Positions 1-7,852 of a DNA stretch of 15,491 nucleotides are shown here, piece by piece. Position 1 is the first letter of the stretch; each line of letters opens with the position of its first letter. The DNA is from JAAAPF01 sp046541805. Its GTDB lineage: Bacteria > Pseudomonadota > Alphaproteobacteria > Geminicoccales > Geminicoccaceae. The position numbers and the translations under genes are program-made. Under the pieces are notes generated by a model. The model did not search any database and was not told the origin of the DNA. It saw only the letters and a program-made list of their open reading frames with translations. Location of the stretch: assembly GCA_046541805.1 (NCBI GenBank), contig JBKHCM010000075.1, positions 1-15,491 of the forward strand, in the 5' to 3' direction.

Positions 1-347
1 CGGCGCGGCCTTCCAGATCTCCGCGCAGTTCGGCGACCTCCGTCAGCAGTTCGGCGCGCGAATCGGCGATCTGGGTCTGCAAGCCGCCGGCGCGGCCTTC
101 CAGATCTCCGCGCACGCCGGCGATCTCCGTGCGCACGCCGGCGATCTCCGTGCGCAGTTCGGCGCGCAACTCGGCGATCTGGGTCTGCAAGCCGCCGGCG
201 CGGCCTTCCAGATCTCCGCGCAGTTCGGCGACCTCCGTCAGCAGTTCGGCACGCAAGTCGGCGATCTGGGTCTGCAAGCCGCCGGCGCGGCCTTCCAGAT
301 CCCCGCGCACGCCGGCGATCTCCGTGCGCGCGCCGGCGATCTCCGTG
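1..347. repeat. In-frame tandem repeats (87/108 bp units, 195 bp higher-order period; 21 bp sub-repeat)
   Basis: The string CGGCGCGGCCTTCCAGAT (one base changed at most) recurs at 1, 88, 196 and 283, giving units of 87, 108 and 87 bp. The 108-bp unit is the 87-bp unit plus an extra 21-bp block. That 21-bp block (one heptad, TEIAGVR) is doubled at 111-152 and again, slightly diverged, at 306-347. Bases 1-131 and 196-326 differ at only a few positions, so the higher-order unit is 195 bp. All units are multiples of 3 and keep the minus-strand frame open. The array continues beyond the left edge. Confidence 0.9.
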
Positions 348-547
348 CGCAGTTCGGTGCGCAACTCGGCGATCTGGACGTTCACGTCGGCGCGCAGCGT
401 CTCGAAGTCGGCGCGCAAGGCGGCGATGTCGTCCTTCGTCGCGACGTCGCTCGCCGGCGCCACGGCCGTGGCCGCCGCGGCGGCGGTATCGTCGTCGACG
501 TCGGCGCGTTTGAGCGCCACGTACACCTCGCGAACCATCATCGTCAT
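1..547 (-). CDS. Repetitive coiled-coil protein, 5' part only (runs off left edge)
   Basis: An open frame on the minus strand starts at ATG 547 (in-frame ATGs also at 541 and 538) and stays open for 182 codons to the window edge. The N-terminus (MTMMVREVYVALKRADVDDD) is followed by an Ala-rich stretch and then by ATKDDIAALRADFETLRADV, a layout like the bacterial DUF1640/CCDC90-type coiled-coil proteins (short 'AL..AGVDD..A' head, 'ATK.DI..L' linker, long helix). From about residue 54 the protein is built of repeats: a 29-residue unit containing GDLEGRAGGLQTQIADLRAE and ending in LLTEVAELR, and a 36-residue version in which a TEIAGVR heptad is doubled. The composition (Leu/Ile/Val at heptad spacing, Glu/Arg elsewhere) predicts a long helix. 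No signal peptide or membrane segment is visible; the DUF1640 family usually has a C-terminal one, which here would lie outside the window. It follows rodA by 52 bp on the same strand and may be co-transcribed. No good Shine-Dalgarno site is seen. Function unknown. Confidence 0.75.
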   Translation of the reverse strand, partial: MTMMVREVYVALKRADVDDDTAAAAATAVAPASDVATKDDIAALRADFETLRADVNVQIAELRTELRTEIAGARTEIAGVRGDLEGRAGGLQTQIADLRAELLTEVAELRGDLEGRAGGLQTQIAELRAELRTEIAGVRTEIAGVRGDLEGRAGGLQTQIADSRAELLTEVAELRGDLEGRA

Positions 548-599
548 GGACAAGGGTTTAGCAGGTGCGGTGCCCGCGCCGTCAACGCTTGGCGCCGCG

Positions 600-1742
600 C
601 TACAGATCGTCGTCCGGATGCCTGCGCATGTAGAGATCGCGGTGGACGTCGACACCGAGGGCGAGCCCGCAGCCGACCATGACCGTCATCATCGCGGTGC
701 CGCCGTAGGAGATCAGCGGCAGCGGCACGCCGACGACGGGGATCAGGCCCGTGACCATCGCGCCGTTGATCACGACGTAGAGAAAGAACGTGACCGACGC
801 CCCCGCCGCCACCAGCCGGCCGAACTGCGAGCGCGTGCGGAGCGCGAAGGCGAGGCCCATCAAGAAGACCACGAGATAGAGCGCCAGCACCGCGATCCCG
901 CCCACGAACCCCTGCTCCTCGGCCAGCATCGTGAAGACGAAATCGGTGTGCTTTTCTGGCAAAAAGCTGAGCTGGGCCTGGGTGCCCTCGAGAAAGCCCT
1001 TACCCCAGAGGCCGCCGGAGCCGAGGGCGATCTTCGACTGGATGATGTGGTAGCCCAACCCCAACGGGTCCTGGTCGGGGTCGAGGAAGGTGAGCACCCG
1101 CTGGCGCTGGTAGGCGTGAAGCTGACCCCAGATCACCGGCAGCGCCGCCGCCAGGCCGCCGCCGACCAGCGCGAACTTCCACCAGCGCACCCCGGCGAGG
1201 AAGAGGACCACGGCGCCGGTGGCGAGCAGCATGACGGCGGTGCCGAGGTCGGGCTGGTTGAGGACCAAGAGCGCCGGGGCGGCGATCATGGCCACCGGCG
1301 GCAGGAGGAACAGCGGCCGCCCCACCTGGGCCAGCGTCGCGCCGTGGAAATAGCGCGCGAGCGCCAGCACCAGCGCGATCTTCATCAGCTCCGACGGCTG
1401 CAGCTGGACGAAGCCCAGATCGATCCAGCGCTGCGCGCCCTTGGCGAGCGAGCCCATGACCTCGACCCCCACCAACGCGGCGAAGGCGCCGGCATAGGCG
1501 AGGTAGGCGAGGCGATGCCACAGCCTCGGGTCGACCAGGGCCACGAACAGCATGACCAGCACGCCGAAGGCGAGGCGCACGGCGTGGCGCCAGGCCCAGG
1601 GCTCGTGGCTGCCGCCGGCGGCGGAGTAGAGCATGGCGTAGCCGATGGCGCCCAAGGCCAAGATGGCCGCGACGTAGCCCCAGCTCACCCGCGCCAGCTT
1701 ATCGGGCAGCGCCGGCGCTTCCGCGGCGAACTCACCCCGCAA
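600..1742 (-). CDS. rodA: RodA, SEDS-family peptidoglycan glycosyltransferase
   Basis: RodA polymerises lipid II into glycan strands for side-wall growth, paired with the transpeptidase PBP2 in the elongasome at the inner membrane. The 380-residue product is of usual length and almost entirely hydrophobic, with about ten membrane spans. SEDS hallmarks are visible: MLYSAAGG near residue 37, QPSELMKIALVLALARYFH at 115-133, LNQPDLGTA at 161-169, IIQSKIALGSGGLWGKGF at 233-250, and PEKHTDFVF at 262-270, whose Asp267 matches the catalytic aspartate of E. coli RodA. The C-terminal VPLPLISYGGT is also typical. The start is TTG at 1742, overlapping the last 11 bp of mrdA. It is the first possible start, because an in-frame stop lies four codons upstream. 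A GTG at 1688 (residue 19, just before the first span) is the alternative. No clear Shine-Dalgarno precedes TTG, so translational coupling to mrdA is likely. The stop is TAG. Confidence 0.96.
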   Translation of the reverse strand: MRGEFAAEAPALPDKLARVSWGYVAAILALGAIGYAMLYSAAGGSHEPWAWRHAVRLAFGVLVMLFVALVDPRLWHRLAYLAYAGAFAALVGVEVMGSLAKGAQRWIDLGFVQLQPSELMKIALVLALARYFHGATLAQVGRPLFLLPPVAMIAAPALLVLNQPDLGTAVMLLATGAVVLFLAGVRWWKFALVGGGLAAALPVIWGQLHAYQRQRVLTFLDPDQDPLGLGYHIIQSKIALGSGGLWGKGFLEGTQAQLSFLPEKHTDFVFTMLAEEQGFVGGIAVLALYLVVFLMGLAFALRTRSQFGRLVAAGASVTFFLYVVINGAMVTGLIPVVGVPLPLISYGGTAMMTVMVGCGLALGVDVHRDLYMRRHPDDDL

Positions 1743-3624
1743 GGCGCGGCACCGTCACGCGCGACGGCCCGTGGTCGGCGGCGGTGGCGCGCTTGCCGGT
1801 CGGGTCGAGGTCGAGCGTCTTCTGCATGAGGTCGCGGGCGATCGGGGCCGCGCTCAGGCTGCCGCTGCCGCCGTGCTCGACCACCACCGAGAGGGCGTAG
1901 CGCGGCGCGTCGTAGGGCGCGAAGGCGACGAACAGGGCGTGGTGGCGGTCCCGCCAGGGCTTGTCCTTGCGCTTGTGGAGCCCCGCGGCGCGCTCGGCAC
2001 GGGTGATGCGCTTCACCTGCGAGGTGCCGGTCTTGCCGGCCATGCGATGGGTGTCGCTCAGCAATTTCTGCTCGCGGGCGGTGCCGCGCCGGCCGTTGAC
2101 GACCGCGAACATGCCCTCGCGGACGAGCCCCAGCGACAGGGGCGAAAGGCCCAAGGACGGCGCCGGCGCGGCGGGGGCGGCGCGGCCCATCGGCGGGCGC
2201 ACGAGCCAGGGCTCGACCGCGTAGCCGCCGTTGGCGAGGCGCGCGGTCATCACCGCGAGCTGCAGCGGCGTCGCCGCGACGAAGCCCTGGCCGATCGCGG
2301 AGACGACGGTCTCGCCCGGCTGCCAGGCCTCGCCGGTGGCCTCCTCCTTCCAGGCGCGGGTGGGAACCAGCCCCTCGCGCTCGTTCGGCAGATCGATCCC
2401 GGTGGGCCCGCCCAGGCCGAAGCGCCGCGACATCGCCGCCAGGGCGTCGATCCCGACACGCTTGCCGACCTCGTAGAAGAAGACGTCGCAGGACTGCGCC
2501 AGCGCCTCCACCAGCGCCATCGAGCCGTGCCCCCAAGATCGCCAGCAGTGAAAGCGCGCCCGCCCCATCTGCAGAAAGCCCGGGCAGTAGTACGTCGTCT
2601 CCTTGTCGATAACCCCGTGCTCGAGGGCGGCGAGCGCGGTGATCATCTTGTAGGTGGAGCCCGGCGGGTAGACCCCCGCGGTCGCCTTGTTCGCCAGCGG
2701 CGCGCGCGGATCGCTCTGCCAGTCGTTCCACTGGGCGCGGCTCACGCCGTCGACGAAGACACCGGGAGCGAAGCTCGGCACCGACACCATCGCCAGCACC
2801 TCGCCGGTGTGCACGTCGAGGATCACCGCACTGGCGCTGAGCTCGGAGGCGAGACGGCGATGGGCGTAGCGCTGCAGCTCGGCGTGGAGCGTGAGCTCGG
2901 CGTCGGCGCCGCCGGTGCCCGGCCGCCGGCGCAGCTCGCGGATCTCGCGGCCGTCGGCATTGACCTCCATCTGCAACAGGCCCGCCTTGCCGCGCAGGGG
3001 CTCGTCGTAGCCGCGCTCGATGCCGCTCTTGCCGATCCTGAGGTCCGGCACGCGCAACAACGCGTCGCCGTCGGCGACGAGCGCGCGCTCGTCGACCGGG
3101 CCGACATAGCCCAGGATGTGGGCGAACTCGCCACCGTAGGGGTAGCGGCGCACGAGGCCCGAATCGAGGCGAATCCCCGGAAGATCGGGGGCGTGGACCG
3201 CGACCGCGGCGACCTCGTCCCAGCTCAGATCGTCGCGCACCGGCACCGGCACGAAGGCGGCGCGGGCTTGTGCCTGGGCCACGATCTCGGCGCGGCGCGC
3301 CTCGGGCAGGTCGATGATCTCGGCGAGCGCGCGCAACACGGCCGCGACGTCGCGCGCCTGCTCGCGGACGACCCGGACGCGGTAGACCGGCACATTGTCG
3401 GCGAGCGGCTCGCCGGTGCGGTCGAGGATGCGTCCGCGCGCGGGCATCAACAGGCGCTGGCTGACGCGGTTCTCCTCGGCCTCGAGGGCGAATTCCGAGG
3501 CGTCGCGAACCTGCAGCTGGTGCAGGCGGAGGCCGAGCGCGCCGAAGGCGACGAGCTTGGCTCCACCCAACAGCGCGAGGCGCCGGGTGAAGACGCGTGT
3601 CCGTTCGGCTTCAGGGTTCTGCAT
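1732..3624 (-). CDS. mrdA: Penicillin-binding protein 2 (PBP2), elongation-specific D,D-transpeptidase
   Basis: A class B PBP that cross-links peptidoglycan made by RodA during cell elongation. The 630-residue product has a short cytoplasmic N-terminus, one membrane anchor (about residues 17-35), a PBP dimerisation/pedestal domain (about 60-235, including PARGRILDRTGEPLADN at 61-77) and a C-terminal transpeptidase domain with all three catalytic motifs in order: SxxK as S323-T-Y-K326, SxD as S378-C-D380, and KTG as K531-T-G533 followed by TSQ. Length and motif spacing fit PBP2 rather than FtsI, as does the location between mreD and rodA. ATG at 3624 overlaps the end of mreD by 14 bp, and the 3' end overlaps rodA by 11 bp, so this is a tightly coupled operon. 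The residues after about 605 are variable. Confidence 0.96.
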   Translation of the reverse strand: MQNPEAERTRVFTRRLALLGGAKLVAFGALGLRLHQLQVRDASEFALEAEENRVSQRLLMPARGRILDRTGEPLADNVPVYRVRVVREQARDVAAVLRALAEIIDLPEARRAEIVAQAQARAAFVPVPVRDDLSWDEVAAVAVHAPDLPGIRLDSGLVRRYPYGGEFAHILGYVGPVDERALVADGDALLRVPDLRIGKSGIERGYDEPLRGKAGLLQMEVNADGREIRELRRRPGTGGADAELTLHAELQRYAHRRLASELSASAVILDVHTGEVLAMVSVPSFAPGVFVDGVSRAQWNDWQSDPRAPLANKATAGVYPPGSTYKMITALAALEHGVIDKETTYYCPGFLQMGRARFHCWRSWGHGSMALVEALAQSCDVFFYEVGKRVGIDALAAMSRRFGLGGPTGIDLPNEREGLVPTRAWKEEATGEAWQPGETVVSAIGQGFVAATPLQLAVMTARLANGGYAVEPWLVRPPMGRAAPAAPAPSLGLSPLSLGLVREGMFAVVNGRRGTAREQKLLSDTHRMAGKTGTSQVKRITRAERAAGLHKRKDKPWRDRHHALFVAFAPYDAPRYALSVVVEHGGSGSLSAAPIARDLMQKTLDLDPTGKRATAADHGPSRVTVPRLAG

Positions 3625-4135
3625 AGGCCGGCACCCGAACCTGTCCGTAAAGGCGCACCAGAAGCCAACTCAACGCTGGGTAGAGGGCCACCGTCAAGGC
3701 GCACTGCACCACCAGGGGCCGCGGGTCGACCAGCGCGCCCATCAGGCTCGCCGCCGCGACGTAGCGCACGAGCTCCACCGCCGGCGCCCACAACAAAAAG
3801 AGCGCCCAGATCACGCTGAAGGATTTGGCGTAGAAGAACCGCTGCCGCGCGATCAGCACGCCGCGGCCCAAGAGCAGGGCCAGCGCGGTGCCGCCCAGCG
3901 GCTGGCCGCTCAGCACGTCGTAGACGAGACCGATCGCGAAGACCGCCGGCGACGTCATCAGATCCGGGCGGTAGACGCTCCAGAAATAGACCACCGCCAC
4001 GGTCAGGAAGGGGGCGAGCCCACCACCGCCGCCGGCCGGCCGCGGCGCCAGATCGACCAGCACGACGAACAGCGCCAGCAGCACCGGCAGCGCCTCCCGC
4101 AGCCGCCGCTCGAGCCCGCTGGCGTTCGGCTCCAC
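3611..4135 (-). CDS. mreD: MreD, rod-shape-determining membrane protein
   Basis: A small polytopic inner-membrane partner of MreC in the MreBCD elongasome. The 174-residue product is hydrophobic with about five predicted spans. Visible family features are the early membrane segment LPVLLALFVVLVDLAP, then TVAVVYFWSVYRPDLM and the stretch FAIGLVYDVLSGQPLGGTAL, typical of MreD. The start is GTG at 4135, preceded by GAGG six bases upstream (a good Shine-Dalgarno site lying in the 14-bp gap after the mreC stop and the mreC end). The 3' end overlaps the PBP2 start by 14 bp. Identification rests on both sequence pattern and operon position; MreD proteins diverge strongly. Confidence 0.93.
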   Translation of the reverse strand: MEPNASGLERRLREALPVLLALFVVLVDLAPRPAGGGGGLAPFLTVAVVYFWSVYRPDLMTSPAVFAIGLVYDVLSGQPLGGTALALLLGRGVLIARQRFFYAKSFSVIWALFLLWAPAVELVRYVAAASLMGALVDPRPLVVQCALTVALYPALSWLLVRLYGQVRVPAYAEP

Positions 4136-4149
4136 GGCGCGCCTCGCGG

Positions 4150-5049
4150 CTAGCCGCCGCGGCGCGGGGCGCCGGCGCCCCGCTCGGCCACGCCCGCGCC
4201 GAAGTCCGCCGGCAAGGGCGGCGAGCGCACCAGGCGGACATGCCGCAGATCCCGCACGTCGAGCGCCGGGCGCACCCGCAGCGCCCCCGCCTCGTCACGC
4301 ACCACCTGGCCGACGGGCAGCCCCACCGGCAACAACCCGGCGGCCCCGGAGGTCACCACCCGATCGCCGGCTTGGACCTGCGGGGTGAGCGGCATGAAGT
4401 CGAGGCGCGGCAACGGGCCGTTGTCGCCGGAGAGGATGGCGGGGTCGCGCGACGGCAACACCAGCACCGGCAACCGAGAGTTGAAGTCGGTCAACAGCAA
4501 CAGCCGCGCGCTGTGCGGGGCGACGTCGACCACGCGGCCGGCGAGACCACCGGTGGCCATCGCCGCCATCCCCTGCTCGACGCCGTCGCGGGAACCTGTG
4601 TCCAACAGCCGCGTGTGCACGAAGGGACTGCGGCTGTCGGCCACGACCGTGGCGGTGCGCTCGATCGGGACCGGACGCCGGCGCTGGGCGTGGAGCACCT
4701 CGCGCAGGGAGGCGTTCTCGACCTCGAGGCGGGTGGCCTCGGCGCGCCATTGCGAGAGCCGCTCCACCTGGGCCCGCAGGCGCGCGTTCTCCTCGGCGAG
4801 CGCGAATTGCCGACCGATCCAGGCGAAGCCGTCGTGCATCGCCGCCGACGGCCGGGCCACGGCGGTCATCACCGGCGTCAGCGCGTCGCGGACGGCATGG
4901 GTGGCCTGCTCGACGACGCCGACCTGCGCGCGGCCGAGCAGGAGCAGGATCAGCGCCAGACCGATCAGACCGCCGAAGCTCGCGCGCTCGAACCAACCGC
5001 GCGGCGGCAGGACGATCGACGCGAAGGACGCGCGGCGCAGGTGGGTCAC
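4150..5049 (-). CDS. mreC: MreC, rod-shape-determining periplasmic scaffold
   Basis: MreC is a bitopic membrane protein whose periplasmic part links MreB/MreD to PBP2. The protein has a short basic N-terminus, one membrane span (FGGLIGLALILLLLGRAQ), then a coiled coil with leucine-rich heptads (FALAEENARLRAQVERLSQW, followed by LEVENASLREVL) and the beta-rich MreC core (motifs such as TGSRDGVEQGM, GLAGRVVDVAPHSARLLLLT and GDRVVTSGAAGLLPVGLPVG). I prefer the GTG at 5049 (299 residues) because GGAG lies exactly six bases upstream (5056-5059). A longer reading from GTG 5085 adds 12 residues but has only a weak GAGAAGAG ribosome site. Stop TAG at 4150, 14 bp before mreD. The tail after residue 280 is Gly/Ala/Arg-rich and likely disordered. 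Confidence 0.94.
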   Translation of the reverse strand: MTHLRRASFASIVLPPRGWFERASFGGLIGLALILLLLGRAQVGVVEQATHAVRDALTPVMTAVARPSAAMHDGFAWIGRQFALAEENARLRAQVERLSQWRAEATRLEVENASLREVLHAQRRRPVPIERTATVVADSRSPFVHTRLLDTGSRDGVEQGMAAMATGGLAGRVVDVAPHSARLLLLTDFNSRLPVLVLPSRDPAILSGDNGPLPRLDFMPLTPQVQAGDRVVTSGAAGLLPVGLPVGQVVRDEAGALRVRPALDVRDLRHVRLVRSPPLPADFGAGVAERGAGAPRRGG

Positions 5050-5055
5050 GGATTG

Positions 5056-5059
5056 CTCC
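5056..5059 (-). promoter_or_regulatory. Shine-Dalgarno site for mreC (decides the start)
   Basis: On the minus strand GGAG is followed by six bases (CAATCC) and GTG at 5049. This is the best ribosome site near the mreC N-terminus and is the reason for preferring 5049 over 5085. Confidence 0.6.
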
Positions 5060-5120
5060 GAAGGATCGAGGCGAGAACGGCCCACGTCTCTTCTCGCTCG
5101 GCGGCGTTAACGTCACACCA

Positions 5121-5132
5121 AAGCGCGCGCTT
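5121..5132. repeat. 12-bp perfect palindrome in the mreB-mreC gap
   Basis: AAGCGCGCGCTT is its own reverse complement. It sits in the 101-bp gap between the mreB stop and the preferred mreC start, next to a small CCAC/GTGG hairpin at 5133-5145. No U-tract follows on the minus strand, so a full terminator is unlikely. It may be an mRNA structure that lowers mreC relative to mreB, or have no role. Confidence 0.35.
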
Positions 5133-5150
5133 CCACCGACAGTGGTAAGA

Positions 5151-6191
5151 TTAATACGCCGTGTGAAGAACGTGGCGCAAGGTTCTCATTTCCTCCAAGC
5201 ATCGCCCTGTACCCAGCGCCACGCAGGTGAGCGGCTCCTCGGCCAGGCTGACGGGCAGTCCGGTGGCGTGGCGCAAGACGAAATCGAGATTGCCCAAGAG
5301 CGAGCCGCCGCCCGTCAAGACGATGCCCTTGTCGACGATGTCGGCGGAGAGCTCGGGCGCGGTGTGCTCGAGCGCCACCTTCACCGCCTCGACGATCTGG
5401 CTCACCGGCTCGGCGAGGCTCTCGGCGATCTGACGCTCGGAGATCACGATTTCCTTGGGCACCCCGTTCATCAGGTCGCGTCCCTTGATCTCGACGACGT
5501 CGCCGTTGCCGTCTTCGGGCAGGCACGCCGAGCCGATCAGCTTTTTGATGTTCTCGGCGGTCGCCTCGCCGATCAAGAGGTTGTGGTGGCGCCGGATGTA
5601 CTGGATGACCGCCTCGTCCATCTTGTTGCCGCCGACGCGGATCGAGCGGGCGTAGACGATGCCGCCGAGGGAGAGGACAGCCACCTCGGTGGTGCCGCCG
5701 CCGATGTCGACCACCATCGAGCCGGTGGGCTCGGTCACCGGCAGCCCGGCCCCGATCGCCGCCGCCATCGGCTCCTCGATCAAGAAGACGCGGCGGGCGC
5801 CGGCGCTCTCGGCGCTCTCCTGGATGGCGCGGCGCTCGACCGCCGTCGAGCCCGACGGCACGCAGATGATCACGCGCGGGCTCGCGAAGCTGCGCCGCTG
5901 GTGCACCTTGCGGATGAAGTGCTTGATCATCTCCTCGGCGACCTCGAAGTCGGCGATGACGCCGTCGCGCAAGGGGCGGATGGCCTCGATGTTGCCGGGG
6001 GTGCGGCCGACCATCAGCTTGGCCTCCTCGCCCACCGCGAGCACCTGCTTGCGGCCCTTCTGGCTGGCGATCGCCACGACCGAGGGCTCGTTGAGGACGA
6101 TGCCCTTCGACTTGACGTAGACGAGGGTGTTGGCGGTGCCGAGGTCGATCGCCATGTCGGCGGAGAACAGGCCCAAAAGGCGTGCGAACAT
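5151..6191 (-). CDS. mreB: MreB, bacterial actin that directs cell elongation
   Basis: MreB is an ATP-binding actin homologue that forms membrane-bound filaments and steers the elongasome. At 346 residues it is full length. Actin-superfamily ATP motifs are present in order: phosphate-1 as D16-LGTANTLVYV, phosphate-2 as D162-IGGGTTEVAV, and the adenosine motif LTGGGSLLGN near 292-301. MFARLLGLFSADMAIDLGTA has the usual short amphipathic membrane-binding N-terminus. ATG at 6191 has CGGGAG five bases upstream (6197-6202), a good ribosome site. It is the first gene of the mreBCD-mrdA-rodA block. Only about 30 bp separate it from the leuA terminator hairpin, so its promoter either overlaps that hairpin, lies in the end of leuA, or the operon depends on read-through. 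I could not pick out a convincing promoter. Confidence 0.98.
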   Translation of the reverse strand: MFARLLGLFSADMAIDLGTANTLVYVKSKGIVLNEPSVVAIASQKGRKQVLAVGEEAKLMVGRTPGNIEAIRPLRDGVIADFEVAEEMIKHFIRKVHQRRSFASPRVIICVPSGSTAVERRAIQESAESAGARRVFLIEEPMAAAIGAGLPVTEPTGSMVVDIGGGTTEVAVLSLGGIVYARSIRVGGNKMDEAVIQYIRRHHNLLIGEATAENIKKLIGSACLPEDGNGDVVEIKGRDLMNGVPKEIVISERQIAESLAEPVSQIVEAVKVALEHTAPELSADIVDKGIVLTGGGSLLGNLDFVLRHATGLPVSLAEEPLTCVALGTGRCLEEMRTLRHVLHTAY

Positions 6192-6221
6192 CGGGGCTCC
6201 CGTGGGATCGGCGGACGAACG

Positions 6222-6252
6222 AACGAAACCACGCAGGAGGCGTGGTTTCGTC
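6222..6252 (-). terminator. Hairpin terminator after leuA
   Basis: CGAAACCACGC (6224-6234) and GCGTGGTTTCG (6240-6250) form a perfect 11-bp stem with a 5-base loop. On the minus strand it extends by one A-U and one G-U pair. The minus-strand transcript ends the stem with GGTTTCG followed by TTCGTTCGT, a moderately T-rich tail. It lies 45 bp after the leuA stop and about 30 bp before the mreB start. The loop on the minus-strand RNA reads CUCCU. Confidence 0.7.
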
Positions 6253-6296
6253 TTCTACCTTAGCGCGAGGACGTTCGCGACGCCCGCGTCAGTCCA

Positions 6297-7844
6297 TCAC
6301 GCCGAAAGGGCGGTCGGCGCGGTCTTGTCCCGCTTGACCATGAGCTTGTTGAGCGCGGCGAGATAGGCCCGCGCCGAGGCGACCAGCGTGTCCGTGTCGG
6401 CGGACATGCCGGCGACGGTCTTGCCCTCCTCCTCGAGCCGGACGGTCACGACGGCCTGGGCGTCGGTGCCCTCGGTGACCGCGTTGATCTGAAAGAGGGG
6501 CAGCTTGGCCTCGTGCGGCACGAGCGCCCTGATGGCGGCGAAGGTGGCGTCGACCGGCCCGTCGCCCTCGGCCGCCGCGCCCTTGCGCTCGCCGTCGACG
6601 TCGAGGGTGAGCGCGGCCCGGGGCTTGATCTCGGAGCCGCAACGCACCTCGAGGCTCACGAACTTCACCCGCTGGTCCCGCTGGCCGATCTCGTCGTCCA
6701 CCAGCGCCACGATGTCGTCGTCGAACACCTCCTTCTTCTTGTCGGCGAGCGACTTGAAGCGCTGGAAGGCGTCCATCATCGCGTTGTCGCCGAGCGCGTA
6801 GCCCAGCTCCTTCAGCTTGGTCTTGAAGGCGTGCCGCCCGGAGTGCTTGCCCATGACCAGGCTGGACTTCGCGAGCCCGATGTCCTCGGGCTTCATGATC
6901 TCATAAGTTTGGGCGTTCTTGAGCATCCCGTCCTGGTGGATGCCGCTCTCGTGGGCGAAGGCGTTCTTGCCGACGATCGCCTTGTTGGGCTGGACGGGGA
7001 AGCCGGTGGTGGCACTCACCTGCCGCGACAGCTTCATGATCTGCGTGGTGTCGAGATCGAGAGCGTAGGCGAGGCGGTCCTGGCGGGTCTTGACCGCCAT
7101 CACCACCTCCTCGAGCGCGGCGTTGCCGGCCCGCTCGCCGATGCCGTTGATCGTGCACTCGATCTGCCGCGCCCCGGCCTCGACCGCGCGCAGGCTGTTG
7201 GCCACCGCCATGCCGAGGTCGTTGTGGCAGTGCACGGAGATCACCGCCCGGTCGATGTTCGGCACCGAGTTCCGGATCAGCCGGATCAGGTCGGCGAACT
7301 CCTCGGGATAGGCGTAGCCCACCGTGTCGGGGATGTTGACCGTCGTCGCCCCGGCGGCGATCGCCGTCTCGATGCAGCGCATCAAGAAGTCGGGGTCGGT
7401 GCGCGAGCCGTCCTCGCCGCTCCACTCGACGTCGTCGGTGTAGCGGCGCGCGCGGGTCACGCTGGACTTGATCCAGCCGAGCACCTCCTCCGGCTCCATC
7501 TGCAGCTTGACCTTCATGTGCAGCGGGCTGGTGGAGATGAAGGTGTGGATGCGCTTGCGCCGCGCCTTCTCGAGCGCCTCCGCCGCGCGGTCGATGTCGC
7601 GCTCGCCGGCGCGCGCCAGCGAGCAGACCACCGAGTTCCGGCAGAGCTCGGCCACGGCCTTGACGCCCTCGAAGTCGCCCTCGGACGCGACGGCGAAGCC
7701 GGCCTCGATGACGTCGACGCCCATCTGGTCGAGCATCTCGGCGATCCGGCATTTTTCCGGCACGGTCATCGACGCGCCGGGCGACTGCTCGCCGTCGCGC
7801 AAGGTGGTGTCGAAGATGATCAAGCGGTCGTTGGCGGTGGTCAT
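6297..7844 (-). CDS. leuA: 2-isopropylmalate synthase (LeuA)
   Basis: First committed step of leucine synthesis: condensation of 2-ketoisovalerate with acetyl-CoA to 2-isopropylmalate in the cytoplasm. The 515-residue product matches the bacterial long form. The N-terminal TIM-barrel (about 1-280) carries DTTLRDGEQSPG (12-23), the metal-binding H205-x-H207 in SVHCHNDLGM, and GIGERAGNAALEEV (235-248). A linker region follows (GKHSGRHAFKTKL), and the C-terminal 130 residues form the LeuA regulatory dimer domain that normally mediates leucine feedback (SGTDAQAVVTV-like region EGTDAQAVVTVRLEEEGK). ATG at 7844 has only a weak ribosome site (GAAAG, nine bases upstream), and that site is part of the 3' arm of an inverted repeat, as expected for a regulated start. 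It has its own promoter, leader ORF and terminator, so it is probably a single-gene unit read before mreB. Confidence 0.98.
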   Translation of the reverse strand: MTTANDRLIIFDTTLRDGEQSPGASMTVPEKCRIAEMLDQMGVDVIEAGFAVASEGDFEGVKAVAELCRNSVVCSLARAGERDIDRAAEALEKARRKRIHTFISTSPLHMKVKLQMEPEEVLGWIKSSVTRARRYTDDVEWSGEDGSRTDPDFLMRCIETAIAAGATTVNIPDTVGYAYPEEFADLIRLIRNSVPNIDRAVISVHCHNDLGMAVANSLRAVEAGARQIECTINGIGERAGNAALEEVVMAVKTRQDRLAYALDLDTTQIMKLSRQVSATTGFPVQPNKAIVGKNAFAHESGIHQDGMLKNAQTYEIMKPEDIGLAKSSLVMGKHSGRHAFKTKLKELGYALGDNAMMDAFQRFKSLADKKKEVFDDDIVALVDDEIGQRDQRVKFVSLEVRCGSEIKPRAALTLDVDGERKGAAAEGDGPVDATFAAIRALVPHEAKLPLFQINAVTEGTDAQAVVTVRLEEEGKTVAGMSADTDTLVASARAYLAALNKLMVKRDKTAPTALSA

Positions 7845-7852
7845 GGTCGGTC

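Noticed and set aside
1..347. CRISPR array
   Set aside because: The repeats are contiguous without unique spacers, multiples of three, and code for a coiled coil.
456..462. Ala-rich stretch of the coiled-coil protein as a signal peptide
   Set aside because: The hydrophobic run is interrupted by Thr/Pro and preceded by an acidic VDDD segment; it does not look like a signal sequence.
129..1829. Long plus-strand open frame (566 codons) over the repeat region and rodA
   Set aside because: It is antisense to rodA with full SEDS motifs and to the coiled-coil gene. Its product is low-complexity Arg/Ala/His/Asp-rich, typical of shadow frames in GC-rich DNA.
1771..3819. Long plus-strand open frame (682 codons) opposite mrdA and mreD
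   Set aside because: Same reason: mirror of PBP2, no family features.
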